64,000 nucleotides of DNA from Thalassomonas actiniarum (GCF_000948975.2 NZ_CP059735.1:6198603-6262602); one strand, 5' to 3'. Positions 1 to 9,339 are shown, counted from the stretch's first letter. Notes: generated by a model not told the origin, from the sequence alone. Numbers and translations are program-made.

Positions 1-263
1 GCACGTTCTAACGTGGTATTAACCCCTTTCCATGCGGGAGAGCCCGGCGCACTGTCCGGCCGACAACGCAAACAGGGACGAAAACCGGCATTGGCCGCTT
101 CAATGGCGGTGGCGTAATAACAGACATTCTTTTCTTTTGGCGGCGATACCGGACAGGTAGTACGACAATAGATACCCGTAGTTTTCACTGCGGTAAAAAA
201 TTTTCCGTCAAACCTGGGATCCCGGGAAAAACGGGCTTTTTGACAGATTTCTGGGTTAAGCAT
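1..263 (-). CDS. Ada-type DNA repair protein, N-terminal part (cut by window edge)
   Basis: The first 87 codons of a gene that continues past the left edge. Translation from ATG at 263 gives the zinc-binding methylphosphotriester domain of the Ada family: Cys33 and Cys37 in an IYCRTTCP motif and Cys64 and Cys67 in FRPCLRCRPD, the same 4-Cys spacing as E. coli Ada. In this family one Cys takes a methyl group from DNA phosphotriesters and turns the protein into a transcription activator of alkylation repair. Whether the missing part is an AraC domain plus methyltransferase (Ada) or an AlkA glycosylase cannot be told from here. The start is the first ATG and precedes the domain by a normal margin. 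Confidence 0.85.
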   Translation of the reverse strand, partial: MLNPEICQKARFSRDPRFDGKFFTAVKTTGIYCRTTCPVSPPKEKNVCYYATAIEAANAGFRPCLRCRPDSAPGSPAWKGVNTTLER

Positions 264-464
264 TTTTGTTCCTTCACACTAAGCATTCAAGCTAATGACG
301 TCACTATACGCCAGTAAAAGAAAAAACCTAGCCAGAATCGGAACTGAATGTTATTCCGTTTCAGGAATTGCTGTGTTATCAAAACGGGCATGCCCAACCA
401 AAGACATGCCCGTTCAGATTTTGCGGCATTAAAAAAACTATTTGCTTGTTGCTACAGCATCCTT

Positions 465-962
465 TTAGGCAACCCTGCCAATGTTAGCCGACAACAACTC
501 ATGCTTGCGGGGATGAACTTTTCCAGTTTCGGCATAAAATTTAAGTTCTTCAAACACGACACTTGCCAGCTTATTAAATTTAATTTTCATCAGCGGCCCC
601 ATTAGTTGGGCAAATACCGGCAGCAAAGTCACATCAATTTCAAAGGTAACAAGCGATTGATTATGACCGTATTGTTCAACCCGCCAGCTATTCTCCATCC
701 CTCGTACAAAAAACGGCATGCCTGACAGCTCCACCTTATAGCTAAAGTTATGCTGCTCTTTATCCATCTTAGTCAAGGTCTCCTTTGCTACCGCTCCGTC
801 GGGTAATTCACAGGCACGTCCTTCCCCCTGGGGAAGTTCGGGGTTTTCGGTAGAGCTGGTTACCACGCTGGTCCACTGACATATATCGTTATAATCATCA
901 GCAAGGATTTTCCACAAGGTTTCAACCGGGGCATTAATATTGATCTTGTTAATTATCTGCAT
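465..962 (-). CDS. SRPBCC (START-like) family protein
   Basis: A 165-residue protein opening with INKININAPVETLWKILAD, the usual first strand and helix of SRPBCC/polyketide-cyclase-like ligand-binding folds, and ending with the long C-terminal helix (MKIKFNKLASVVFEELKFY). The family binds hydrophobic ligands or acts as cyclases; no substrate can be inferred here. An in-frame ATG at 968 lies directly behind a GAGGAG sequence, so the ATG at 962, spaced about 7 bases from it, is the better start. It lies between the Ada-type gene and the MerR gene, all on the minus strand, with no sign of operon coupling. Confidence 0.75.
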   Translation of the reverse strand: MQIINKININAPVETLWKILADDYNDICQWTSVVTSSTENPELPQGEGRACELPDGAVAKETLTKMDKEQHNFSYKVELSGMPFFVRGMENSWRVEQYGHNQSLVTFEIDVTLLPVFAQLMGPLMKIKFNKLASVVFEELKFYAETGKVHPRKHELLSANIGRVA

Positions 963-1124
963 TTTCATTCTCCTCAAGTACGGGACATCATTTCTCAACG
1001 CTGTTGTGCATTGGCTTTGGCTGGGTACAAGAATCCTTAAGCCTTGAAGATATGCATCTTTAAAGCTAAGACCTTGCTGTAAATAAATAGGGCTGATTTT
1101 TTGGTCGGTTATGCGCTGATAACG

Positions 1125-1970
1125 TCAAACAAGAGAAGTCGACCTGGTTACCGGAAACTGGATCTCACACACGCAACCATCAGGGTCATCCTGCGACGGA
1201 GGTTGAATAAACACCTCTCTTGCAGGGCCTGATATATGAAAATCACTATTTTCAATCCACCTGCCTATTTGCGCATATTTTTCATAACCATTTTCAAACG
1301 AGCCGACTCGCATGGCGGAAATCACTTTTCCTTCCTGTTGAAGCATTCGTGCACTCACTTCATCTCCCCCCGGGAGAAGCAGGGGCGTTTCGACCATTTT
1401 CTCCAGCGGAAAACCCACTTCAATATCCGCATTCTCAATACTAAAGGCATCACCGTGTATGATGATGGTGAGATGACCAAGCAGCTCTTGTCCGAGCATA
1501 GCCGGAACACGCTCTCGTAATTCAGTCACCAGATAAATGGTATCGAATAGACTGGGCATTACCTTACGGGTTGAATAAAATGGCTGGGCAGAAGTGCTTT
1601 TCAGGATAATACCGTCGCCAATAAGGTTTTCTGGCTGCTCAACTTCTTTCAACCGTGCTTCTATAATTTTTAACCGGTTTATTTCTTGCTGAACAGTTTG
1701 TTCAACCTGGGCTTTTCGAAGCATTAGCATGCCACGGATTTCCTGCGCAGATACCTCTTCCAAAACCATCTTTTTGATCTGTTCCAGTGAAACCCCCAGC
1801 TCCTTTAACGATAAGATACGGTTTAATTCAGGCAGCTGTTTAGTGCTGTAATAACGATAACCTGTCGACTCATCCGTATATGCCGGCTGAAAAAGACCAA
1901 TTTGATCATAATAACGTAACTGTGAAATAGCCGTTTGGGCTATTTTCGAAAATTCACCGATCCGAAACAT
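1125..1970 (-). CDS. MerR family regulator with GyrI-like effector domain
   Basis: 281 residues. The first 70 form a MerR winged helix-turn-helix (IGEFSKIAQTAISQLRYYDQ, then TGYRYYS), followed by a coiled-coil dimer helix at about 75-115 and a C-terminal GyrI-like/SRPBCC effector domain ending in a CVCEIQFPV strand. This is the BmrR/TipAL-like layout, in which the C-terminal domain binds hydrophobic drugs and switches a promoter with a long spacer. The frame is open to 2060, but the MerR domain begins at the ATG at 1970, which has an AGAGGCGG stretch just upstream. Its target promoter is not evident; the SRPBCC gene downstream is a candidate. Confidence 0.85.
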   Translation of the reverse strand: MFRIGEFSKIAQTAISQLRYYDQIGLFQPAYTDESTGYRYYSTKQLPELNRILSLKELGVSLEQIKKMVLEEVSAQEIRGMLMLRKAQVEQTVQQEINRLKIIEARLKEVEQPENLIGDGIILKSTSAQPFYSTRKVMPSLFDTIYLVTELRERVPAMLGQELLGHLTIIIHGDAFSIENADIEVGFPLEKMVETPLLLPGGDEVSARMLQQEGKVISAMRVGSFENGYEKYAQIGRWIENSDFHISGPAREVFIQPPSQDDPDGCVCEIQFPVTRSTSLV

Positions 1971-2363
1971 AGCGCCGCCTCTTTTGTATAATCTCTGCTT
2001 TGTGTTGCCAAGTATGGACTCTAAAGCCACTTGAGAGTCAACAGTCGATAAAAAAAACATCAGTTTGGCTCACGAGCTCGTATGCCGAATTGGCAATATC
2101 CTCAGCCAATCGCTTAATTTTTCCTGTCAACGGCTATAAGGGTAGCCTATTAAAAAGCGTATCTCTGGTGTGAATGATGACCACTTATTTATTGTGGTGT
2201 GACGGTTTACAACATGATCCCGGGTTGGGTTTAGGGCAAACACCCTGAGGGGAAAATAATGAACGAGCCTTCCTTAGCCCGATACAATATTTCAACTATC
2301 AACATTTGTGTTTTTCCATGTTAAGGAATGAATGGCTTACGGTTTTCCCTAAATCAGTCCATA
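1971..2363. other. Intergenic region, 393 bp
   Basis: Upstream of the MerR gene and downstream of the biosynthetic block. It holds no convincing gene. A 21-codon plus-strand frame starts at ATG 2259 behind a GAGGGG ribosome-binding-like sequence and stops at 2324; it is too short to support. A weak ACCAC/GTGGT hairpin lies near 2180-2205. Confidence 0.4.
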
Positions 2364-3713
2364 TTAAGCCTGTTTCAACTGAGGATACTCCTCCCCGGTA
2401 AAGTGCCAATTCTCCATTTCAAATTCCACTTTTGATCCCTGCACCACAGTAACATTACCGCAATTTAAACGCACCGCCCCCTGACGGGTCGATAACGGCT
2501 GGTAGTCCACCACGCCAAGCGTTTCTGCAGCAGTTACTATATGCTTACGGGCGCGGCATAATTTAACATTAAACTGGGCTTCGTTATCCCCGATCATCTG
2601 GTGCAGGGCTTCCCGCTCTACCCAGCCCACCAGCAAGGGGTCAACCACACCGTCACGCGCCATCATCTGCTGATATTGCTGATAATATTCCCGGGCCAAA
2701 AGCAACATCACATAGTGATGCACCCGCTCGCCAAGATCCTGCGTCTGTCCTTTGGCCAGCAGCTGGATGCTGACATGCCAGTCATTGGCGCTGACATCAA
2801 AACGCAGGGCGATTTTATCCGTTAACTCTGCCGCCGCCAGCTCCTTGGCATTTCCGGAATTGGCCGCCGTTTGCGTGACTTGTTCACAGGTGACCGGCGC
2901 CAGGCCTGAGGTGACCGCCAACGGATTTTCCAGTCCCTGCTGATGGTACACCAGGATATATTGCTGCAGCGCTTCTTTGTTTAAACCAAAATTATGGCTG
3001 CTAAATTCCTGCATCAGCTGGATAACCGGCAACGCCTGGTCCGCCCGGGCCAGATAACTGGCGGTCACATGGATGTAATTGATGCCCGAAGTGATCGCCG
3101 TTATTGCATTCTCCTTGGCATGCTCTGCACTGCCGGCAAAGGCACATTCAAAGGTTAAGGCATTGGCATGGCTGGTGGCGTTTAGCGCCGCCAAAAAGCG
3201 CTTCACCCCGGCAGGCGAAAACTGCGAGTGATCATCGGCGAAACAAATCCTTTGCACCCCGGACAATTCACACATCCTGACAATTTTCAGCAACTGGCTG
3301 TGGGACAGCTCAAAGGTATTTTTCAGCAGCAAACGTATGCTAACTTCACCGGTGCCGATAAAATGCTCCAATAATTCGGCGCAGCGGTTAATGGCCGCGG
3401 AATCCGACATTTCATCCGGGTTGATCAGCACATATATCTGGTGATGGCCAATCGGCTGCCCTTTATTGAAATACTGCCGTAATTGCTGATAGCAGATTTT
3501 TCCCCACACATGATCATTATGGCTTAAGCCCTGCAATAACCTGGCGTCAATCAGTTTGCCGTCAAATTGTGCCTGCTGACTTAAATCCGCCAATGTGGTT
3601 ACCCGGCTCTCGGTCAACGCATTTAACTCCGCACCGTTATTTTGATGGCTGCTTGCGTCGATAAAACCAAGAAAAGTTTCCGGATAGATGTATTTATTCC
3701 AGTCATTTTTCAT
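2364..3713 (-). CDS. Divergent DRE-TIM-barrel-like protein (homocitrate/isopropylmalate synthase-like), likely atypical
   Basis: 449 residues with no clear family. Two stretches look like the barrel of the HMG-CoA lyase / isopropylmalate synthase superfamily: residues about 120-175 (SGVQRICFADDHSQFSP, where true enzymes have a GADRVGIADTVG-type strand) and about 190-235 (AKENAITAITSGINYIHVT, like the ANALAALEAGATHIDVT helix and strand). The N-terminal RDG signature and the metal-binding HxH are not visible; the matching strand reads ECAFAGS. I infer a degenerate or re-purposed member. It is the last gene of the collinear minus-strand block, one base from the exporter gene upstream. The assignment is tentative; a structure prediction could place it elsewhere. 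Confidence 0.4.
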   Translation of the reverse strand: MKNDWNKYIYPETFLGFIDASSHQNNGAELNALTESRVTTLADLSQQAQFDGKLIDARLLQGLSHNDHVWGKICYQQLRQYFNKGQPIGHHQIYVLINPDEMSDSAAINRCAELLEHFIGTGEVSIRLLLKNTFELSHSQLLKIVRMCELSGVQRICFADDHSQFSPAGVKRFLAALNATSHANALTFECAFAGSAEHAKENAITAITSGINYIHVTASYLARADQALPVIQLMQEFSSHNFGLNKEALQQYILVYHQQGLENPLAVTSGLAPVTCEQVTQTAANSGNAKELAAAELTDKIALRFDVSANDWHVSIQLLAKGQTQDLGERVHHYVMLLLAREYYQQYQQMMARDGVVDPLLVGWVEREALHQMIGDNEAQFNVKLCRARKHIVTAAETLGVVDYQPLSTRQGAVRLNCGNVTVVQGSKVEFEMENWHFTGEEYPQLKQA

Positions 3714-3714
3714 C

Positions 3715-4647
3715 TCAACTCCTCCTTGCCGTTATGGTATTAACGACTCCGTATACTGAACAAATAGCGTAAACGAGTATGCCCGACCAGAGAATGAGGA
3801 AGCCCCCCAGTACGCTGTCTGACACCTTTTCACCAAAAATCCCGATTGCCACCAACAACATCAGCGTGGGATTTAAATATTGCAGCAAGCCAATTGTGGT
3901 TGCCGACAAAAACACGACACTGCCGATATAAAGCAAAATCGGCAATGTGGTTACCGCCCCCAGCAACAGCATTAAGCCCCACTGGCCTGCGGTAAAATCA
4001 TAACTGTGGCCGCTAATGCCTAAGCCGCTATCACCTAAACCAAGAAGGCCCAAGACGATAAACAGCAGCGCCGGTATCGCGGCAAAGCCCGTTTCCACCG
4101 TCAGGGTCACCAGCGGCGCAATCGGCCTGGTTTTTTTAAGCACGCTGTACCAGGCAAAGGTGGCGGCAATGGTGATGCCTATCCAGGGCAGCGAATGAAG
4201 ATAACGCGCCTGGATCACCACCACAGCTCCCAGCAAACACAAACAAATGGCAATAAATTCTACCGCACTCACCTTTTCTTTTTGCCGCCACTTCAGCAGG
4301 GCAACACTGAGAATAGGCGCAAGAAAATAACCTAAACTTGCCGAGCTGAGTTGGTTTAAACTGATAGCGAATATCACCAGATACCAGTTGCTGGCAATCA
4401 AGATGCTGCTTAACAGCAATAACCGCCACTCCAGCCCTTTCAACTGAACCAGCGAGCGGCGCACCTGGGGGATGAAAGCCAGCAAGCCGGTGCAAAACAA
4501 CATGGCAAACAGGATGCGTAATGCCAGTACCTGCAAATTATCTATCCCAGACAAGGCATTAAATATCAGGGTCGCTGCCGACCAGAGAAAAAATGCACAG
4601 ATATTGGCAACCAGCGCCTGTGATGAATTTGAGATCGATAAAGTCAT
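3715..4647 (-). CDS. EamA/RarD-type drug/metabolite transporter
   Basis: 310 residues with about ten hydrophobic helices in two EamA repeats (about 10-140 and 150-300). Features such as FFLWSAATLIF near the start, LIASNWYLVIFAI and LGYFLAPI in helices 3 to 5 match the RarD branch, whose members carry out small-molecule export or permeation with unknown substrates. It sits 33 bp behind the hydrolase-reductase gene and one base ahead of the DRE-TIM-like gene, all on one strand. I infer it exports the product of this block or moves a precursor. Confidence 0.85.
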   Translation of the reverse strand: MTLSISNSSQALVANICAFFLWSAATLIFNALSGIDNLQVLALRILFAMLFCTGLLAFIPQVRRSLVQLKGLEWRLLLLSSILIASNWYLVIFAISLNQLSSASLGYFLAPILSVALLKWRQKEKVSAVEFIAICLCLLGAVVVIQARYLHSLPWIGITIAATFAWYSVLKKTRPIAPLVTLTVETGFAAIPALLFIVLGLLGLGDSGLGISGHSYDFTAGQWGLMLLLGAVTTLPILLYIGSVVFLSATTIGLLQYLNPTLMLLVAIGIFGEKVSDSVLGGFLILWSGILVYAICSVYGVVNTITARRS

Positions 4648-4680
4648 TATTTGCTTCCTGCTGTTTTTGTTATCCTGACC

Positions 4681-6495
4681 TTAGCCGTTGACTAAGATCA
4701 CTTTGCCCACCGCTTCGCCGGAAGAGGCAAATTCATGCGCCAGCCCCGCCTGCTCGAATAAAAAGCTTTGCGGGTCGAGTAAGGGATTTAACTTACCTGC
4801 TTCTATTAACGGTTTTAACTGCTTTAAAATCTCACCGTGCGCCCGGATCTCCCGCCCGGATAACATTGGCCACAGCATATTGATAAAATGCAGGTTTAAC
4901 CGCCGTCCCGAAGCAATTTTCAAATCCACTTTATTATTGGCTAAAGTCGTGACTACATGTCCGCCGACCGTACAGGCCTGCATAGCAATAGGAATATTTT
5001 CATTGCCAACGGTATCAAACACTAAATCAAAGCCACAGCCGCCGGTAATACGGCTGACATAATCTTCCACATCTTCGGTGTGATAATGGATAATGCCGTC
5101 AGCGCCCATTTCCAGGGCCAGCTTACCTTTTTCCACCGAGCCCACGGTCGCATACACTTCAGCCCCCATATGTTTTGCCAGCTGCACCGCCATATGGCCG
5201 ACGCCGCCTGTGCCGCCGTGCACCAGCACTTTCATGCCTGCTTTTAAGTCTCCTGCTTCCAATCCTTCCCAGGCGGTGATCGCCACCATAGGTAAAGCAG
5301 CCGCCTGCTTAAAACTCAGATTTTCCGGCATTAACCCCAGCAATAGCCGATCCGCCAGCATCACATCCGTCAAGGCCCCCTGACGGCCCTTAACACCGCC
5401 AACGCAACCAAATACTTTGTCTCCCGGTTTAAATTCGCAGACCTGCTCACCCACTTTGATCACGACACCGGCAACATCGGAATGCAACACCGCCGGGTGC
5501 TCCGGAGCCAGGTGGGGCAACTCGCCACGACTGATCTTATAGTCAAAAGGGTTTACGCTGGTGGCCTTGACCTCTATCATCACTTCGCCAACGCCCGGCT
5601 CGGCCAGCGGCATATAACGGTCAATAAAAATATCGCCGTCTTTGTGCTCGTTTAATACCAGGGAACGGGTGATGCTTTTGGGAAAACACTGTTTGATAAA
5701 ACCTTCCAGGTAACCATTAAAAACCTCGGGAGCTTCAAGATGAGGGCAGTGATGGCAGTCATCAATAAAGAAGATATTTTCACCAAAAATGGCTTTTAAC
5801 GGTTCAGCGTTAAAATAGTCATTATTGATAAAGCCGTCCTGCTCACCGACGATACTCATGGCGCAGATCCCGGACTGCTGCAAAATTTTCACTTCGTCCT
5901 GCAACTCGCCTTCGCTAAAGCCCGCCAGTATGCCCGGCCGCACCGAGCTATGGGTATTGTCCACCGACTTCACCACGGAGATCCAATCGCTTAACGGCAA
6001 CTTATCTTCATTGACAAATTCCTTTGCCACCTTGGTAAGCTGATCGCCGTCAAGCTCGGCGGCAAAGATCAACCCTTCTGACGGATCCGGTAAAAAGGCC
6101 TCCCCTGCCGTGTCACCGTTAAAAGGCGGCGCCCCCACCAGCAGCACTCCGGCAATAGCTTCAAGACGGGGCAAGGCATCTATGATGGCATGCCCTCCCA
6201 GGCTGTGCCCCACCACAATAACGTTTTCCAGCTGCAGCTCATCGATAAATTCAATGATCTGCTCACTGCAACCGGCAAAGCTGTAGGCACTGGCGTTGTC
6301 CGCCGGTGATGACTCGCCGTGGCCGAGAAAATCCAGGGCAAGACAGCGATAACTGCAGCCTAAATGCTCCAGCTGATAGTGAAAGGCTTCCGCGCATGAT
6401 GAATTGCCGTGCACAAATAATAATGTTGGTCCTGTCCCTGTGGTTTCCAGGTAACTGACATTACCTGAAGGCAATGTTTTAGATAGCCTTTTCAT
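4681..6495 (-). CDS. Fusion of alpha/beta-hydrolase and zinc-free MDR enoyl/quinone reductase
   Basis: 604 residues joining two enzymes. Residues about 1-265 are an alpha/beta-hydrolase with oxyanion motif FVHGNSS, nucleophile elbow VVGHSLGG and a late HHCPHLEAP segment carrying the likely catalytic His. Residues about 275-604 are a medium-chain reductase of the quinone oxidoreductase / enoyl reductase type: NPFDYKISRG, HSDVAGVV, then the NADPH-binding VLVHGGTGGVGHMAVQLAK. No structural-zinc Cys cluster is seen. The ATG at 6495 follows GGGAGAG and overlaps the acyltransferase gene by 17 bp, so the two are translationally coupled; the longer frame to 6543 lies inside that gene. Expected roles are hydrolysis or release of an acyl product and reduction of a C=C bond. 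Both halves keep key motifs, so both may be active. Confidence 0.85.
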   Translation of the reverse strand: MKRLSKTLPSGNVSYLETTGTGPTLLFVHGNSSCAEAFHYQLEHLGCSYRCLALDFLGHGESSPADNASAYSFAGCSEQIIEFIDELQLENVIVVGHSLGGHAIIDALPRLEAIAGVLLVGAPPFNGDTAGEAFLPDPSEGLIFAAELDGDQLTKVAKEFVNEDKLPLSDWISVVKSVDNTHSSVRPGILAGFSEGELQDEVKILQQSGICAMSIVGEQDGFINNDYFNAEPLKAIFGENIFFIDDCHHCPHLEAPEVFNGYLEGFIKQCFPKSITRSLVLNEHKDGDIFIDRYMPLAEPGVGEVMIEVKATSVNPFDYKISRGELPHLAPEHPAVLHSDVAGVVIKVGEQVCEFKPGDKVFGCVGGVKGRQGALTDVMLADRLLLGLMPENLSFKQAAALPMVAITAWEGLEAGDLKAGMKVLVHGGTGGVGHMAVQLAKHMGAEVYATVGSVEKGKLALEMGADGIIHYHTEDVEDYVSRITGGCGFDLVFDTVGNENIPIAMQACTVGGHVVTTLANNKVDLKIASGRRLNLHFINMLWPMLSGREIRAHGEILKQLKPLIEAGKLNPLLDPQSFLFEQAGLAHEFASSGEAVGKVILVNG

Positions 6496-7777
6496 ATTTC
6501 TCTCCCTGATTGGATAACAGCATCCGTTGAATATTTTGCTCAAACAAAGCCTGAATTTCTTCGGCGGTGTGAGAGCTTAACAACGGAGTACTATAACTAA
6601 ACGCACAACTCATTTTTTGATCCAGGCTGGCAATGTGTAAGGCAATGGCAAAAACGCCGCCGTTGCGGTTCGCCATATTGCGGTAGCCGACAATATTAAA
6701 GCCGTCATATTGCTGCGTTAAATTCAGCTGGCCATGGTTGGTCATGGCAACATCATGAGAAAAAACGCTGACATCATTCAGGCCTTTCGCCCCCTGGCGC
6801 ATTAACGCCAGATTTAACTCGCCCGAATCCCTGGCCAGCAGCTTTATTCCTTTACTGAGCTGCTGACGATAACCGGGAGCGAACTCGGCTAAAGAAGAAG
6901 CGACCGATATCTTATGGGGGTAAACCCGGATATAACAGCCAATCTCTTCTTCACTGATCGGCGCCTGCAAGCGGCTGCGCATGGACACCGCACTTAAGCA
7001 GGTAATTTCGTTTTTTTGCTGCAACCCGGCCACCGCCCGGCAAAAGGCGTAGGTGAGCAAAGTATTCAGGGTTGAATTTTGCTCTTTCGCCAGCTGTTTT
7101 AGCGGCGCCAATACCTTTTGATCAAAGCTGGTTTCCAGATAACCGGTTTGCCGGTTGACTACCGGGGCCGACTCTTCTACCGGCCAACTTGGCGTTAACG
7201 ACTCCTGCGCTGGTGCTTCTGACTCTGCAACCTGGGTTAACGGCGATATAAACTGCTCCAGCTCAGGTCCCACCGGGCGTTTATTCACCTGCAGCCGCCC
7301 TTGTCTGCGGGTCACCTGTACGTAATAGTCCAATAACGACTCCACCAGGGTAGCAATGGATAAACCGTCAACAATAGCATGATGAAAGGTCAGTGCCAGG
7401 TGGCTTTTTTGCCCGCTGCTATCTTGCATCAACACCACAGCAAGCACAGTTTTTTCTGCCGCCAGCACGGTATTAAGACATAGGGTGGTTGCCTGCTGTA
7501 AATCATAATCCCGGGTTAATTCAAGCTGACGGCAAATGTCACCGGCAGCAAGCTTGGTAGCATGTAATTCAAAGCCCGATCCGGTCGTCACCACCCGGGT
7601 AGACAAGATTTCATAGCTGTGCAACCAGAGTTCAACCGCCACTTTCAAATAATCGAAATCCAGCAAGGCGTCGAAATCCACCACAGAGGTGGTCTGTGAA
7701 TTCCCCGAAAGCTCATGCATCAACGCCATACGGCTTTCAATGTCTCCCAGGGGACGGATCAGGCTTGTAGCAGTCAT
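6479..7777 (-). CDS. Stand-alone condensation-domain-like acyltransferase
   Basis: 432 residues of the chloramphenicol-acetyltransferase/condensation superfamily (NRPS C domains, PapA5, alcohol acetyltransferases). The catalytic HHxxxDG motif is present as FHHAIVDGLS around residue 131, and the second-half bridging region NSTLNTLLTYAFCRAV plus a late VSVFSHDVAMTNHGQLN segment fit the family. It carries no carrier protein or adenylation domain, and none is nearby, so it probably moves an acyl group from CoA or a diffusible ACP onto a hydroxyl or amine. It overlaps the monooxygenase stop by 4 bp (ATGA) and the hydrolase-reductase start by 17 bp, which ties these three into one operon. Confidence 0.8.
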   Translation of the reverse strand: MTATSLIRPLGDIESRMALMHELSGNSQTTSVVDFDALLDFDYLKVAVELWLHSYEILSTRVVTTGSGFELHATKLAAGDICRQLELTRDYDLQQATTLCLNTVLAAEKTVLAVVLMQDSSGQKSHLALTFHHAIVDGLSIATLVESLLDYYVQVTRRQGRLQVNKRPVGPELEQFISPLTQVAESEAPAQESLTPSWPVEESAPVVNRQTGYLETSFDQKVLAPLKQLAKEQNSTLNTLLTYAFCRAVAGLQQKNEITCLSAVSMRSRLQAPISEEEIGCYIRVYPHKISVASSLAEFAPGYRQQLSKGIKLLARDSGELNLALMRQGAKGLNDVSVFSHDVAMTNHGQLNLTQQYDGFNIVGYRNMANRNGGVFAIALHIASLDQKMSCAFSYSTPLLSSHTAEEIQALFEQNIQRMLLSNQGEKYEKAI

Positions 7778-9291
7778 GCGGCAACATCCATTTTTTGATA
7801 AAGGGCATTTAAGGCGCAGTTAAAAGCGACGCTGTCTTTTGCGGTGCCGACATATTCGATAACATTATCGGGACGCACCAGAATAAATTGCCCGGCCTCC
7901 AGCATATAACCCTGCGGATCCCAGATAGTGTTGATTCTGAAGAAATCACCAAAAGCAGACTGCATTATGCCTTGTAAATCAGCCAGCTGTTCTGCCGGTA
8001 TTTCACTGCTGACGATCAAGCTATGCTTGGCGTTGCCCAGCGGGAACTCGTTGGCAAAAGGTAAAAACTGTGAACTTAACAGTAAGCCGCCGACATGATA
8101 TTTCTCCTGCGGATCCGGCGCCTGTTTGGCGTAATTGAGCTTATAACCGGCAGAAATCTGCGGAAATGCCTTGATAAAATCGCGGTTGGCAACCTTAGGC
8201 AGAAATTTCGCTTCATCCTGCTCGCCGTGACGGTCAAGTCCGGCAATCATAGAAGTATTGAGATCGGTAAGCTTCAGCAACTGTTCGGCATTCCAGTGCC
8301 GTTCTTCGGCGTAACTGTCGAGCAAGGCTTCAGAGCCTGCGCCGCTCATCACATATCCCAGTTTCCAGCCCAAATTAAAGGCATCGCCTATACCGGTATT
8401 CATGCCAAAACCGCCGATAGGGCTAAATAAGTGTGCGGCATCACCGGCAACAAAGACATTGCCGCGGCGGAAGGTAGAGGTGGCGCGGTTATAAAACGGC
8501 GCGGCCGACATCCAGGTGGGCTCGGAAATTTCAATATCCACATCCAGTGCGGCAATGGCGGCTTTAAAGTCTTCCAACCCGGGGCTGTAATTGCCGGGGA
8601 TCTTGCCGTCGGCCTTGATCACTATCCTGTGGTAACCTTCCATCAGCGGCAGTACGATAATAAAGCCCTGCTCTTTGATGTAATAATAACTTTGCGTAAG
8701 ATCCCGATCCCACTTGACCTTCACATCCGCCAGGATAAAGTGCAGATCATAGTTATAACCGTCAAAAGGCAAACCCACCTGTTGCCGGGTTTGGCTGTTG
8801 GCGCCGTCGCAGCCGACGATATAGCGGTATTGCCGGGTATCTTCTCCCTTCAGGCCCTTACAGGTCGCCTGCGCGCCCTTTTCGTTTTGCGCTAAACTCA
8901 CCAGTTCGGTGCCGCGCTCAATTTCATAACCCAGTTCATTTAAGCGGTTTTCAATGGCCGCCTCGGTGACCGGCTGGGGTAACATCAAAAAATAAGGATG
9001 CGTGGCGGAAATCCGGTTAAAGTCCAGTTTAAACATGCGCTTGTCGTTATACATCAGGTTGACAATCTGGTTTTTTTGCCCCTGCGGCAATAAAGACTCT
9101 GTGATCCCCAAATCCGCCAGCATATCTAATGCCGCCGGGTTAACACTCAGGGCTTTTGAGCCCGAACATTTTTCCGTGCGTACCTCTATGATACGAAACG
9201 GAATACCAAACCTGTGTAACTGTAATGCGGTGATCATGCCGGTTGGCCCGCCGCCAACAATAAGAACTTCCTGCTCTATTTCCTGCAACAT
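7774..9291 (-). CDS. FAD-dependent aromatic hydroxylase-type monooxygenase
   Basis: 505 residues of the group A flavin monooxygenases (PHBH/MhpA/polyketide hydroxylase type). The Rossmann motif VGGGPTGMITALQL is at residues 11-25, the DG motif GCDGANSQTRQQVG near 160 and the FAD-ribityl motif GDAAHLFSPIGGFGMNTG near 283-300; a thioredoxin-like C-terminal domain follows from about 390. Such enzymes use NAD(P)H and O2 to hydroxylate phenols or polyketide-like rings, and a few carry out Baeyer-Villiger chemistry. It is followed by the acyltransferase with a 4-bp overlap. Its presence suggests that the product of the block is oxidised and possibly aromatic, which is inference. Confidence 0.88.
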   Translation of the reverse strand: MLQEIEQEVLIVGGGPTGMITALQLHRFGIPFRIIEVRTEKCSGSKALSVNPAALDMLADLGITESLLPQGQKNQIVNLMYNDKRMFKLDFNRISATHPYFLMLPQPVTEAAIENRLNELGYEIERGTELVSLAQNEKGAQATCKGLKGEDTRQYRYIVGCDGANSQTRQQVGLPFDGYNYDLHFILADVKVKWDRDLTQSYYYIKEQGFIIVLPLMEGYHRIVIKADGKIPGNYSPGLEDFKAAIAALDVDIEISEPTWMSAAPFYNRATSTFRRGNVFVAGDAAHLFSPIGGFGMNTGIGDAFNLGWKLGYVMSGAGSEALLDSYAEERHWNAEQLLKLTDLNTSMIAGLDRHGEQDEAKFLPKVANRDFIKAFPQISAGYKLNYAKQAPDPQEKYHVGGLLLSSQFLPFANEFPLGNAKHSLIVSSEIPAEQLADLQGIMQSAFGDFFRINTIWDPQGYMLEAGQFILVRPDNVIEYVGTAKDSVAFNCALNALYQKMDVAA

Positions 9292-9314
9292 AATGAATAG
9301 ACCTTGTATCTGAT

Positions 9315-9339
9315 CCGGCTCTTATGTTCCAAGAGCCGG
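9315..9339. terminator. Hairpin between reductase and monooxygenase genes
   Basis: A perfect 9-bp inverted repeat (CCGGCTCTT / AAGAGCCGG) with a 7-base loop lies in the 84-bp gap after the aldo/keto reductase. It has no U-tract in the transcribed direction, so an attenuator or mRNA-stabilising hairpin fits better than a full terminator. Confidence 0.5.

Noticed and set aside
7774-9291. Joining the FAD monooxygenases at 7.8-9.3 and 20.1-21.7 kb into one pathway
   Set aside because: Both belong to the same broad family, but they are in separate blocks with different neighbours and there is no sign of shared regulation.
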